64,000 nucleotides of DNA from Heliopora coerulea (Eukaryota; Cnidaria; Anthozoa; Scleralcyonacea; Helioporidae), in contig JASJOG010000079.1 in NCBI GenBank assembly GCA_030142905.1, positions 1,168,501 to 1,232,500 on the forward strand. The letters run 5' to 3'. Below the pieces are notes generated by a model. It was not told the origin of the DNA, made no database searches, and worked only from the letters and a program-made list of their open reading frames with translations. How positions within the stretch are numbered: the first letter of the stretch is position 1; each line of letters starts with the position of its first letter. Positions 9,157-21,500 of this stretch are shown in pieces. Both the position numbers and the translations under genes were made by a program.

Positions 9157-10860
9157 TTGCCGAAAGTTCGTAGCAGGAAGCTAACTGAAAAGTGTCAATC
9201 CTATCAAAACGATCTAAAGTTGAACTCTTTCAAGAATAAAAGGTCAAGTTTTACGGGAACACTGAGAAAAACACTGCTGCTTCGGAGACATTGTAGCGAA
9301 TTATCAAAGTGGAAGCAAGAGCTTAGTAAGGCACAAGTTTTGTGGAATGAATTTGTGGATGCACATAATGACATTTTAGAAACAATTCAAGACAATGAGT
9401 TAACGAAGGTAAGGAACATGTGGGAGCAAGTTTGTGGTGAGTGTTCTGATTTTGAAAGGGATGTGAGGGATGAGATAAAGTATTTGGAACAAACAGTTTT
9501 GGAGTCTAATTCTGTCATTTCTAAGGGTTCAAAGAGAAGCAAAACAACCAAAAGTGTCAAGTCAAAATCAAGTTCAGACAGTGTACTTTCAATTAAAGTA
9601 GATAAATATAAGCTTCTACAGGAAGAAGCTGCCTTGAAGGTGAAGCTAGCCTATGTGGAACAAGAAAAGGCACTAGAAATAGAAAGGTTAAAACAGGAGC
9701 AAAAACTGGAAGAATTCAAACTTCAGAGGGAACTTGAACTTAGTAGAGCCAAGTTAAGTGTATGCAAAGAGATTGATAATGAGCAAACACCCTCCCTTGA
9801 AGATCTAGTCAACCTTCCTAGTGAGAGTAAAGGCGAAGGAGTGAAAAGATTCTTGAAACCTCTAACAGTAACTATCAGTGCAAATGAGACTAATACATCA
9901 GTTCAGTCCCAAGTACATGTATCCCAAACACCTGTTTTGACAACAACATCCACACCTAAGACTACAACATGCGGTTTGCGGGCTTCTGCTTCATCATTCT
10001 CACCGGGAACCGTAGCAAAGTCAGTATTTACCGTTCGTCATTTTGAACCTGAATTTGGCCTTCCCATTCAAACAGAAGCAGCTTGTACACAAGCTTTCTC
10101 GTCGGCAAAAACTGATCCTGTTGTAACTAACTCCATTAGTGCTCCATCACAAATTATGTCAACAGTTACGAATTCCCCTTCAAGCTACCAGTTTGTTCAT
10201 CCTCAAGGTCAAGTTAACTCCTTCTGCGAAGGGTGGGAAAAAGTTGCTTCGTCATTAGAAAGGTGTATGGACAAGTTAACAGAAGCTAACTTAGAACAAA
10301 GTACTGTGAGTAAAGAACTGTTTGTTTCTAGACAACTTTCAAAATTGACCATTTCAGTATTTGAAGGTGATCCCCTGCAATATCCTGTGTGGAAGAGTGC
10401 CTTAAATGCTCTAGTTGACTCTCGACCACTGGCAGCAGGCATCAAGTTGAATATGTCGAATCAGTATGTAAACGGAAAGCCAAAGCAAGTTGTGGAACGG
10501 TATCTTCTGATTGGGATAGAAGATGCTTATCAGAAAGCCAGGTCCGTATTGCAGGAAAGGTATGGAAACTGTAATGTTGCGAGTACAGCATTTATTAACA
10601 AGTTGGAGAAGTGGCCTAAGGTAGGACCCAAGGATGACAGTGTCCTAAGAGAGTTCTCAGATATGTTAGACAAAGTATTGGCAGCAAAGAACACCATTCC
10701 AGGTCTTTCGATACTAGACTATGCCAAGGAGAATGTAAAGTTACTATCCAAACTACCCTACTACCTTGAAACCAAGTGGAGAGATGCAATTAAACAGTGG
10801 AGACATACCCATGGTGAAGCGAGTTACCCTACCTTTCTCAGGTTTGCGGATTTCATCTGA
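9157..10860 (+). pseudogene. BEL-1 Gag
   Basis: A 567-codon frame with no ATG at its start. The first codons were lost at the PLE-3 junction. Residues about 145-210 are a strong Lys/Glu coiled coil. Residues 210-385 are a Ser/Thr-rich linker. Residues about 390-565 form the Gag-like region annotated as DUF1759 in BEL/Pao elements (GDPLQYPVWKSAL, then LLIGIEDAYQKARSVL and a repeated leucine helix). Gag packages the element RNA into particles. The frame ends at a TGA (10858), after which the same frame continues, so this is a nonsense codon and not the natural end. Confidence 0.85.
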
Positions 10861-11373
10861 GAAGCAGCAGAGAAGGCAAATATCCCAGAGTTAGAAGGCC
10901 TCGCCATGTCAAGTGGTCCAAGATTTAACAGAAATCAGAAGCCGAAACCAGATAATGAGAAGGGTAGTTCTCTGTCTACATCAGCTAAGGATGGTGGTAA
11001 CGGTAAATCAGACCCCACTAATTCTAGTAAATCAAAGGACCCTGGTCCAAATGGTTTGACGAAGTGTCTGTTTTGTGGTGCAAAGCACAAGTTAGATGAC
11101 TGCACTAATCTCTGTAGAAAGCCTTTTAGTTAAAGGAGAGACTTCTTCTTCCGCGAACGTTTGTGAATGGGTTGTGCAGCCAGTAAGAGTCATCAGGTAG
11201 CGAACTGCAAGGAGAGGTTGAAATGCAAAATTAAAACATGCTCAGGAACACATCCCGCATGCCTTCACAAGGAACTAACACAAGACAATGCTGCCATCTC
11301 AAATTGTATGAGTGTATGTCTAATTCCTGAACAAAGTGGTAGATTTGATCACACCATGATAGTACCAGTGTGA
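10861..11373 (+). pseudogene. BEL-1 nucleocapsid zinc-knuckle region
   Basis: Continues the gag frame after the TGA at 10858. A basic, Lys/Asn/Ser-rich segment is followed by a CLFCGAKHKLDDC knuckle (near 11070-11106) and then a second Cys/His cluster (NCKERLKCK...HPACLH, near 11205-11265). Both are RNA-binding knuckle types of BEL/Pao Gag. Stops at 11131, 11164 and 11371 interrupt it. Confidence 0.75.
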
Positions 11374-12078
11374 ATTAGGCCCGTGGGAGAGCCAAAGAAA
11401 GAAATCTTGCAGTATGCAGTCCTCGACGATCACTCAAATGTCAGTTTTGGGTCTGAGACTCTTTGTGAACGGTTCAACCTGCAAGGCCCGTCAACCGAGC
11501 TTCTGTTGACAACAATGCAGCAGCAAAATGCACGTGTTAAAACTAAAAAGACATCCGGTCTAGAGATTCTGGACTACCATAGAGAATGTGTAGTGAAGAT
11601 GCCAGTGGCCTTCACCCGCAAACTTATTTCAGCTAACCGGTTGCAGATTCCAAAACCTGAAGTGGCTAGGGAATGGCAACATCTGAAGCCCATCGCCGAT
11701 AAGTTGACACCGTACCACCCAGATGCAGAAATTTCTATCCTGATTGTAAACAACTGCCCAAGAGCTATCCGACCCAGGGAAATAGTTGCCGGTGAAGATG
11801 ACGAGCCGTACGCTCAGAGGACTATACTTGGTTGGGGAGTTATTGGAAGAGTCTGCAAGTCAAGTGATGTTGAAAACACAGACAAGGGTGTGTGTAATAG
11901 AGTTGCAGCTTCAGAAATTCGTAGCCAGTTTGCATTCGCCACGAAGGCTAAAGAGATTATTGGCCCAGAGAAAGTTCTCCGTGTGTTAGAAACTGACTTT
12001 GTTGAGACAAATCCAAAGTGCAAACCTTATTCTATGGAAGATGAGAGATTTCTAAGGATTCTTGAGGACGGAGTATAG
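11374..12078 (+). pseudogene. BEL-1 aspartic protease
   Basis: The protease signature reads AVLDDHSNVSF (near 11419), a variant of the D-D/S-x-S active site of BEL/Pao proteases (DUF1758 type). The ILGWGVIG motif (near 11826) closes the region. The protease would process the Gag-Pol polyprotein. The His in the active-site loop is unusual and may mark decay. Stops flank it at 11371 and 12076. Confidence 0.75.
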
Positions 12079-12900
12079 AAACAATCAGATGGACGTTACG
12101 TGATGCCACTTCCGCTGAAATCAGACAGTGTGTGTCTTCCCAACAACCGCCAGCTTGCTGTAAAGAGGTAGAACCAACTGAATGCCAGATTCAAGAAGAA
12201 TCCGAAGTTCTTTGCAGACTACCAGACCTTTATTAAGGACATAATTTTACAATGTGCAGGGGAAGTTCCTGTAGATCTTCTTAAGGTTCAAGACGGTAAA
12301 ATAAATTACGTCCCGCTTACCGGTGTCTACCATCCAAAGAAACCAGGGCAAATAAGGGTGGTGTTTAACGGTTCGGCCCAGTTTAACGGAGTCAGCCTCA
12401 ATGACTACTTGCTGCAAGGTCCAGACTTTATGAACGATCTGTTGGGTATCTTGTGTCGTTTTCGCAAGGAAAGCGTTGCATTTATGACGGACATTAAGAA
12501 CATGTTCCATCAGTTAATGGTTGCCAAAGAACACAGAGATCTGTTACGTTTTCTTTGGTGGTTGGATGGGGATCCATCAAAGGAAGTAATCGACTATCGT
12601 ATGAACGTTCATCTGTTTGGTGCCAGCAGTTCCCCAGGTTGCGCGAACTTTGGGCTTAGGCGAGCAGCTGACAATGGCGAAGAAGAGTTCGGTACAGATG
12701 CTGCAGCGTTCATACGCAAGGACTTCTACGTGGATGATGGACAAAAATCTGTATCAACTGTACCCGAAGCCATCCAGTTAATCAAGGCCAGTCAAGCAAT
12801 TTGTAGCAAGGCTTGCCTCAGATTACATGAGATAATCTCCAACAAGATAGAAGTTCTCGAAGCCTTTCCGGTTGATGACCATTCAAAGGAAATAAAGTAA
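12079..12900 (+). pseudogene. BEL-1 reverse transcriptase
   Basis: Same frame. It shows the GVYHPKKPGQIRVVFN motif (near 12325), a fingers/palm segment with FMTDIKNMFHQL (12482), the RALFG-equivalent MNVHLFGASSSP (12604) and the catalytic box FYVDDG (12724-12741). Stops at 12169 and 12898 break it. In live copies it makes the cDNA together with the following RNase H. Confidence 0.85.
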
Positions 12901-13869
12901 CTGAACTTAGCTGTAGATCCATTACCTATTGAAAGAGCTCTAGGCATGATGTGGTGCGCAGAAAGTGACAGTTTCCGGTTCCGGATTGAACTTCATGATC
13001 GCCCTTTGAATCAAAGAGGTATATTGTCCACTATTGGCTCCATTTATGATCCTAATGGGTACCTGGTCCCTGTTACACTCAGAGGTAAACAGATTCTTCA
13101 GCAGATGTGCAAAGACAAGTTGGATTGGGATAGCCCTGTTCCAGAGTATCCACACCCACAGTGGGAAAAGTGGCGGCGAGAAATCGTACAGTTGGAGAAA
13201 CTGGAGATACAGCGATGTTTCAAGCCAGACAACTTTGGCCCAGTGAAAGCAGTGGAGGTCCACCATTTTTCAGACGCTTCAATGGAAGGTTATAGCCAAT
13301 ACTGTTATCTAAGATTGATTAACAAACTCGATCAAGCTCATTGTTCCTTCATCGTCGGAAAAACGCGGGTAACCCCACTTAAACACAAGACTATTCCAAG
13401 GCTGGAGTTAGCTGCTGCTACCACCTCAGCAAAAAAGAGTGAATTCGTGAGAAGTGAGTTGGAGTACCCGGAGATGAAAGAATTCTTCTGGACAGATAGC
13501 CGAGTAGTTCTCGGATACATTAACAATGAAGCCAAGAGGTTTCACTTTTATGTTGCTAACAGAGTGCAGCAAATCCGGGACCTAACCGATCCCAACGCAT
13601 GGTTTTACGTAGACACAAACAATAACCCCGCAGACGAAGCATCAAGAGGACTCACCGCAAAGCAGCTGGTTGAAGGATCTCTTTGGTTAACTGGTCCAGA
13701 ATTCTTGTGGAGAAGCGGACCCTGTAAACCAGAAAACGCGGAGGTGCCTCGCCTTCAAGACTCTGACCCGGAGGTGAAGAAAGTATTCGTTTTGACCACG
13801 AAGGTCAGAAGTATTGGTCCATTTCCTGATCACTTTGAAATAAGCAGACTAGATAGTGTATCTAGCTGA
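12901..13869 (+). pseudogene. BEL-1 RNase H region
   Basis: Begins with the connection domain (RGILSTIGSIYDPNGYLVPVTL, the Pao-specific PAO region), then the RNase H-type acidic motifs HHFSDASMEGY (near 13263), RLELAA (13402), FWTDSRVVLGYI (13486) and NPADEASRG (13624). The order and spacing fit BEL/Pao RNase H. It ends at a TGA (13867), after which the frame continues. Confidence 0.85.
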
Positions 13870-15537
13870 TACCGTGCTATGAAGGTCATAGCTCTATGCT
13901 TACGTATGAAGTCCAAGCTTCAAAGAAGAGAAATTAAGAAACCCAAGAGTCCAGTAACAAGGTCAAGTACAGAAGTTGAGAAGTCAATACTGAGAGTTAC
14001 ATTTCCAGAGCTTCAGGAGGCAGAGAAGACCATCATCAGATGTTTGCAGTACGAATATTTCCGAGAGGAACTTCAAATTCTCTGCGACTTAAATGTAACC
14101 GACGGAGAGACAAACAGAAACCAAGCTAGGAAGAGGAACGAAGCGTTACGAAAGACCAGTTCGCTGTACAAGCTGGATCCGTTTGTAGACCATGACGGCA
14201 TAATTCGTGTTGGTGGTCGCATCAGAAGAGCAGATACACCAGTTGATCTGAAGCGTCCATTCATTATTCCACGAAAAGGACACTTGACTGAGCTGTTGAT
14301 TCAACATCACCATCTCAAAGTGAACCATATGAGTCGTGGTATGACGCATAACGAGTTGAGGCAAACTGGTTATTGGTTGATCAATGGTTCATCAAAAGTG
14401 GAGAGGTTCATATCGAGTTTTGTGACATGTAGACGACTGCGTAGGCCCACTGAGCAACAGAAGATGGCCTGCCTTCCTGAGGACAGACTTGAACCAGCTC
14501 CTCCTTTTTTTTTTTTTTTTTTTTGTGCTGTTGATTACTTTGGACCGTTCATTGTCAAAGAGAGAAGTTAAGTTAAATGCTATGGAGTATTGTTTATGTG
14601 TATGGGGTCACGAAGTGTTCATTTAGAGACTGCCAATTCATTGGAGAGTTCTCCCTTTATCAATGCATTGAGACGTTTCTTGAATCAGAGAGGTGCTGTG
14701 AGACAACTGAGGTCTGACCAAGGGACAAATTCCATTGGTGCACGAAGTGAACTGAGAACAGCATTGTGTGAGATGTATCAAGATCATGTTCAAGACTATT
14801 TGCTAAGGAATGGATGCGAGTGGATCCCATTCAAGTTGAACGTACCCCATTCTAGTCACATGGGAGGGACATTGGAACGTATGATTCGTAGTGTACGCAA
14901 CGCACTTGAACCACTACTGTTACAGGCTGGCAGCCAACTTGATGATGAGACATTGCGAACACTCTTGACAGAAGCTGAGTGCATTATTAATTCAAGACCA
15001 CTCAGCGTCGATAATTTATGTGATGCTGAAGCGCCAGAGCCGTTGACCCCTAACCATCTTCTTACTATGAAACCTAAAAGAGTGCTACCGCCCCCAGGAA
15101 AGTTTCAAAGAGCCGATATGTATTGTCGCAGACGTTGGAGAAGAGTTCAGTATTTAGCAAATGAATTCTGGCTGAGATGGCGGAGAGAGTATCTTCAAAT
15201 GTTACAAGTTAGGCAAAAGTGGGTCCAGTCTAAGAGAAACCTGGTTGTTGGTGATATAGTCATCTCTAAGGAAAGTGAAAGCACGCGCAACAAGTGGCCA
15301 CTTGGCAAAGTAGTGCAGGTGTACCCAAGTGACGACGGATATGTCAGAAAGGTCAGGTTGCTGATGGCAGACGGGAATTTGGATGATGGTGGCAAACGCC
15401 AACGCCCACCATCATATTTAGACAGACCTATACACAAGCTCGTTCTATTGTTGACTGCAGAAGAAGTGTTCCAAGAGGATGTCTTTCACGAGGAGACCAG
15501 GGAAGTCCCCATCGAGGAGCCAACAAAGAACAATTGA
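13870..15537 (+). pseudogene. BEL-1 integrase
   Basis: The zinc-binding N-terminus is decayed: two His (HHHLKVNHMSRG, near 14305) and only one clear Cys (FVTC, near 14420). The DDE residues are visible at DYFGPF (14531), RSDQGTN (14713) and GGTLERMI (14870). The C-terminal DUF5641-like domain (VGDIVISKE...WPLGKVVQV) spans about 15247-15330. A run of 20 T (14505-14524) adds a stretch of Phe codons before the first catalytic Asp. A stop at 14569 splits the core. The final TGA is at 15535. Confidence 0.85.
14505..14524. repeat. T20 homopolymer inside integrase
   Basis: Twenty T in a row inside the integrase frame just before the first catalytic Asp. The frame is kept. It may be a real expansion or a read-length error. 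Confidence 0.8.
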
Positions 15538-15753
15538 AAGACATTGCAAAGGTTTTATTGTCAATGAACATTGTAGTGAACACTTGATTTGATTAACTCA
15601 TCTAACATTCATTCGCTATTGCCGATCAGTTACTTGAACTTTCGAGATTCTACTATTTGAGTATCGAACTGATAGTTTGTTGAACGTTTAGCCTTAGGGA
15701 CTCATGTAGGTTTATTGTTTTGTCTTAACTGCATGAGATGCAGTTGAGGAGCC
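15538..15753 (+). other. BEL-1 3' untranslated stretch
   Basis: Between the integrase stop and the probable 3' LTR. No coding or repeat structure seen, except a GAGGAG-like purine patch just before 15754 that may be the polypurine tract. Confidence 0.5.
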
Positions 15754-16107
15754 ATGTTACTACAGCAGTGCCGTAGTAAGGAGTTTTCAATATTTATGGT
15801 CAGCGGGTGTTACCTTTATTGTTTAGGACTCGTGCTAGTGGCCGCCATGTTCTTGTTTATGACTTGTGTGATTTAGGTCCATAATCAATGAACTCATTCG
15901 CTCATCCGTATCGTGTAAGGCAGACTAAGTTGTTATCTGAATAACTGAAGAGTTAAAGATTATCTGGAGATAAACTGAAGAACTGAAGAGTTAAAGATTA
16001 TCTGGAGATAAACTGAAGATCTGAAGATTAAAGCGTTTCTTTTTCTTGTGAATAACAACGAAACTCTTTCGGATGCCAAGTACGACTTTCGAGGGCAGCT
16101 ACAACCA
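15754..16107 (+). repeat. Probable BEL-1 3' LTR
   Basis: Starts TGTTACTACAG after a purine-rich tract and ends in CTACAACCA, giving TG...CA ends at a length typical of BEL/Pao LTRs. There is no 5' LTR in the window to compare with, so the limits are provisional. Confidence 0.45.
15944..16032 (+). repeat. 38-bp tandem repeat in the BEL-1 LTR
   Basis: Two identical 38-bp units (beginning ACTGAAGAGTTAAAG) at 15944 and 15982 followed by a partial third. They lie inside the probable 3' LTR. Confidence 0.85.
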
Positions 16108-17539
16108 AGTTAATATTTGTTAGTTCCTTTTCCAGGGAAACATTAAGAGTTACTGCAGTTACATTCTCAAGATTTTCTTATGATAAAAAAAAAGGTTTGA
16201 AATATTTGCTTTCGAATTTGAGTTAAAATTTATGAGTCATTTGTAATCAAAGGTCATTTTCCCGATTCTACAAAAGTTAACTTCTTAAAATTTAATGGCT
16301 ATCTCTTCAATACCTAATACCAATCAAAACAATAGTTGTCAAAGACGTTCAGATAGTGCTTCTGCCGCACATTTTAACTCGAACTTTGAACAGGGATATG
16401 TTTTGTTATGGTTCTCATTGAAATGAATTAATATTTTCATTCAATGATATTTGATGATGCAAACTAGCACTTCTAAGGAACGAATTTTTCCTAAGGCACT
16501 CTGTATATCTAGAATAAGAGAGTACTGCACTTATGAAACAACTTAAATGTTGGTTTAACAAGCGATTCGTAATCCAGCAGGAGATATTACAAAATTAAGA
16601 ATTGAAAAGATCTTAAAAATAACTATGTGCAAAATTTAATCTTAAATTCCTCATTTATTTTTAACCCATCTAGCACATTTCATTCAATTAATGATGGTTA
16701 GTAATTGTTGAAGTTCTAGACTAGTCTAACTTTCCACTTTTTTTATTGTCATCAAACAATTGATTTACCTGTTAGGTTAGACATTAAAATGGTTTTGATA
16801 GCTTGTCACAAAAACATAAAGCTAGATTATTCTATTGCCAGGCCTGGTCAGATGACGTGGAAAACCATACAATTAACAAACATCGAAACTAATAACACGA
16901 GTCTCTAAAGTTTCAAAAGATTTCTTTTTATCAGATGGTGAAAATGAAATATAAAACAATCAACATGGTCAGATGCTTACTCCTTTAATAATTAGTAATA
17001 ATTAAAATTTTCTTTTTTTGATTTCCGTCATGTTAGCGTAAAAATTAATAAATCTATCAATACTGTTATTTCTTAAGCATTTTCAATATGTTTGTTAGCT
17101 TTGCATTTGTTCTACTCCAGTTGAAATGACGGCTGTCATCTTACTTTAAAAATGCTATTGAGAGTTAGTGGTTAAACGTTTTGGTAAACCGTTCTTCAAT
17201 AAAGACAAACATAGGTTACCATTATTATTTTAAGATGATATGACGTAATTTTGTAGTTGCCTTTGATGTGAAGATTTGTTACTACATTGTAGATTATGAC
17301 TTCTACATAATTAATTTAGTCTTTGGCAAGGGTTAAAGGTTAATTACATCTGGATATGACAACCACACAGTTTAGTTCAAGCGAATGTTGCCTTCTTTAT
17401 TCTTCGCGAGATTGAAGTAGAGTATCCGAGAGGAAGGAAAGTTATGTAAGTTTTCCTTGGTCTCATTTTAATAACAATTGTTCGTTGCGTTGTTATACCT
17501 TCTGTGCCAATATAGGAACATCCGTTTACCTAATATTAC
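16108..17539. other. AT-rich DNA, nothing recognised
   Basis: No long reading frame, repeat or RNA gene that I can support. Possible intergenic or intronic DNA. Confidence 0.5.
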
Positions 17540-17543
17540 TTAA

Positions 17544-18508
17544 ACACGGAGCGACGCTATAAAAGGGTAAGCTCCTCCCACATTTCTGGCTTCTTATGGC
17601 GGTTGCATGTATCCAAATGGCGGACACTTTGAAGCGTGACTGATCTGGACAGCGTAGAGCTCTACAAGCGTGTCCTAGAGCCTAAAGCTTACGGAAATAC
17701 TTTTAAAATGTGTTTTTAAAATACAGCCAAACAATATATAAAGCAATAAATGGCTGAACAAGGCACATTTACTGATTTTTCTGGTTGTTATACGTCGTAT
17801 TATAATCATTCGAGACATCCTGCGCATCTTCATTCACTTATAGTCATCCTACCCTCGTAGTGTTTGGGCACGATTCACATTTTATTACGTCTGCGATGCG
17901 TCATAGCCATCTGTATTCTTTTTGGCGCATACTTGAAGCTTGTAATATTATAAATATAAACAAAAACTGGCGCCACTTTCAAATTCATTTGTGGCAAATA
18001 TGCTCGGTTGCTCTCATCCAACAGCTCGGACTTCTACCTCGGCGCAAAGCACAACTCCGCGTTCTGCGGGACTTAGCAAGTATGATCGCAATAAAGTCCA
18101 CTACCAGAAAAATAAAAGTGCAATTAAAGAGAGCAAGGCCTACTACGGCTTCAAAATGGAAATGAAACGCGATGAGGAAGGGCGCTTGTTAGAAGTACGT
18201 AAAAAGATCAACACCGTGTAGAATCAGTTACTGTCCAACGGAAAACCGGCAGGAAATGTTGAAGTAATGGAATTGCTCTTCGATTGTTGGCTCAGTCAAA
18301 ACAGTTCAAATGGCCAACAGGCGCAAAATACTATCCAGGCAGCAACGTCGTAGGAATTAAATTCATCTCCTATATTCTCCTCAATTGAACGTGATATTCA
18401 TCCACCGGAAATTAGTCTGAACTCAATTGACCAATAACATGCGACCTTTCATTAATCATAATTGACAGGTTGAGAAACTCAGCCTCTTCTTATGCGGTCG
18501 CTCCGTGT
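17544..18508. mobile_element. TIR element with TTAA target duplication
   Basis: The 965-bp segment begins ACACGGAGCGAC and ends with the near reverse complement GTCGCTCCGTGT. It is flanked on both sides by TTAA (17540-17543 and 18509-18512). The TTAA duplication is piggyBac-like, but other TIR families also allow it. A TATAAAAG box lies 14 bp inside the left end. It holds a broken small frame (17991-18351) and no transposase, so it is non-autonomous. Confidence 0.65.
17991..18351 (+). pseudogene. Small frame inside the TIR element, unrecognised
   Basis: About 120 codons split by one TAG at 18219. The first part is Ser/Thr-rich then Lys/Arg/Glu-rich and helical (KYDRNKVHYQKNKSAIKESK, then EGRLLEVRKKIN). 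After the stop the same frame continues with PAGNVEVMELLFDCW. It resembles the accessory or DNA-binding part of a transposon protein, but I cannot name a family. Confidence 0.35.
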
Positions 18509-18512
18509 TTAA

Positions 18513-21500
18513 TATTCTGTTTCCTGTTGCAAAGTCCGATGACTTTGCCCTGAAAAAAGAATTTTATCATGTCGCATGATTCTATGTTAACTCCTAGTCT
18601 TGCTCATGGCACTCGTGTTAAATATGGTTCATGCTTATTAACATCTCTTACCGGAAGTTTAAGTAAAAGGAAAAAGCGGGAACTTACTTGCACAGACACA
18701 AGCCACACAAGTTACCCAAGTACTCTTCTTTCATTTTTTTTATCCTGGGGTATTTTTTTCCTTATACTTAATTACATGTGCAAGCGAGGTCAAAAAAGTT
18801 GATTTGAGACAAGCCTAATGACATTTCAGGACACAATATTGCATTTGTGGAGCCAAACAAATATATGTCATATACATGTGAATTCAACGTTTTACTGACA
18901 GATCAATATATGTTAAGTGATACCAAACACTTCTGCCGTATACTATACACCGTTAGCAAAAGGAAAGGAAATGGACAGTCTGAAGAAGTCGCAGCCATTT
19001 CAATCGGAGACTCTTTCCTGCGTACATGGTTTAAACTGCACTTTAAGCATATGATGAGGACATAAAGACTGTATTATGTAAAAAGTGAATTGAAGTTGCT
19101 TACATATTTTATGCAGTCTTCCTCCAATGTTATGTTCTTTTAGTCCTTCTAAACATAAAAAACAATCTGAATTTTTTTAATTTGTGTAAATGCACATGGG
19201 TCTGTGCATATGTGTACTTGGAACAAAAATCCAAACATTCAATGATGGAAGATTATTTTGTTTGTCATATCAAGTAATTTCTTATTTAATATTTTTAAAA
19301 CACGGAGTATTTTCATAAATCACACAATGAAAGATAATCGATTTATCGTCCACATTCGACTTCACTTCATTTATGAGGCAATTCCAAATCCGAACTTTTC
19401 ACAAACCCTCTTTTTTCTTGAAAACGCACGTCTACATCAAAATATACTTTCAGAAATGTCTATAAAAATTACTTATTCTTACTCTAAAGTATGATTATGA
19501 CACTTGTCTTGTCTTGACAACAGCTAACAGGTTGCTCATGGGAACCCCTACTTTCTAAATTAATGGTCAATTTCTAATGTTGCAAATAATACCTTGAATG
19601 TTGAACTCACACTATGGCAATTAGCAACCTATCCTTCTAATTTTACGCCCTAAAACTGGGGAAAAAAATTCATTAATTAATCCTTGTCAATTAAAGAAAA
19701 TCGTAGAGTGGGTTATATTTAAAGTCAAACTTTGAAGAGTGCTTTTATTCTTTGATCGGGTTCAGTGTTTTAATCAATTTACGTCTACTTACTTCGATCC
19801 ATGTTTGGAAAATTGGTTCTATCCATGTGATGATTACGCTTGTCTCTTTATATTGGAAGAAATAATTTTAACTGCTTCTAGTTGCTAAGATAAGCGTAAG
19901 AGATCTGTCACTTCTGTTAAAGAGAGTTTAGGTACACCTCGTATTAGTGAAATCAAAATCAATGACATTTGTGAAGTACACATTTTGATCCACTTTTACT
20001 TTCTAAGAGGAACTTCGAAGGTCTCGCTCTTCGATTATTGAGAGGATGGCTATGATAATCAGTGGTCAAATAACTAATATCAATTTGCTGTAAGGTTGAG
20101 ATGAAATGAAAATAAATTCTTTCAGGTACAGGAAATGTGTTTGAAATAAAAGACGAGAGTGTAAAGCATGAAAACAGATGTTCGTTAATATAACGTATAA
20201 TTTTTTTTCCTCGAGGAAATAGTCGACAATATCATTAATTGTTTTAAATCTTTAGTCTTCTTTAATTATCCTTAAAAATAATCTGAGCCTGTTACAAAGA
20301 AAATCACAGGAGAAATAACTTTCTAGACTTTCCCTGACTAACTTTTCTTGGGAGATCAATTAGAGTTGAATATAAATATTAGAGTAACATGGCACGTGAA
20401 GTAGAATCATCGTAATTTTAGCCCCTTAACTATTTTCTTAACGAAGTTCAAAAATGGATAAAAATAGGGATGCAATTGAATAAATAAAATTGAGCCTTAA
20501 AATATTTAATGGGTCAAACGATCGAGACATGACACTTGCAACATCTTCAGATATTGATAAATTATGCCGATTGAAAGATAAATAAGCTTGTATTGCTTTT
20601 ACCAACAAGAACCTATCATTCCTTCATATGAATATAATTTCTTCCTAAAGCAAATTGTCCACGATAACTTTTTCCCATCCTACCTTTAATGGGTTATAAC
20701 CCATAATTTGCAGAGTAGTATAACATCAAGCTACAAGAAAAAGTAGTAGCCACACATTTAAATCGTTATTGCAACATTTAGTCAAGTTCAAATTTTGTTC
20801 GTCGCATTAGTCGCATTAGTCGCATTCGTTCTCGACGCATTTGTGAAATTAATAAAATTTATTTGTCGCTAAACCAAACCAGCACTTCATTTCTGTTTCC
20901 TTCAGATAATCGTGTCACAAAACCTTCATCCTTTTCTAACTTAGGTTATTCTCAACAATCAATTAATCTATATCACTGTCATTTTTTTTAAATAGTAATG
21001 CTGAGCAATATCATATACTTGAATATTTCGGTGCAGTGTTAAGAACATGAGCAACGTTATTTTAACCGGAATAATTCCTAACGGAAACACAAGGCATAAC
21101 CAATTGTTTTTCTGGTATTTTCTGGTTTAAATGGAGTCTTGTTTCTATCTCATACAAGGACACGAAATGTATCTTCTTTTTCTTTTGTTATACAAACAAG
21201 AAAATTTATGGGAATTCTCGAAAGATGATCGGTTTCCTTATCTATTCTTGAAAAAATAAAATAAAATCAACTATCTTTGCACTGTTGGATACAATACATG
21301 TTATACTATATAATTATCAATACAATATGTTTCGAGGAATCTTTCTCTTATTCAGCTAAAACTCAACTTGAACTTAAGGAGCAGGTTGTCCGAAACGTTT
21401 GATATTATTAACAGAATTATAGTTGACATTTGTTTACGTTGCGTCTACTTTTGAAGATTATGTATTTATATTTCTAAGATATATTCAAGAAACGTCTAAT

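Larger units (their letters stand above)
9144..16107 (+). mobile_element. BEL-1: BEL/Pao LTR retrotransposon, 5' LTR missing
   Basis: Gag, protease, RT, RNase H and integrase follow in BEL/Pao order in one reading frame (9157-15537), then a 3' untranslated stretch and a probable 3' LTR. The 5' LTR and gag start are absent: PLE-3 ends at about 9143 and the gag frame opens without an ATG. Nine internal stop codons occur, with no obvious frameshift. An old copy, not functional. Confidence 0.85.

Noticed and set aside
9157..15537. Stop-codon reassignment or readthrough to explain the single long BEL-1 frame
   Set aside because: TGA, TAA and TAG all occur inside the frame, BEL-2 in the same window uses normal stops, and the copy lacks its 5' LTR. 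Decay is simpler.
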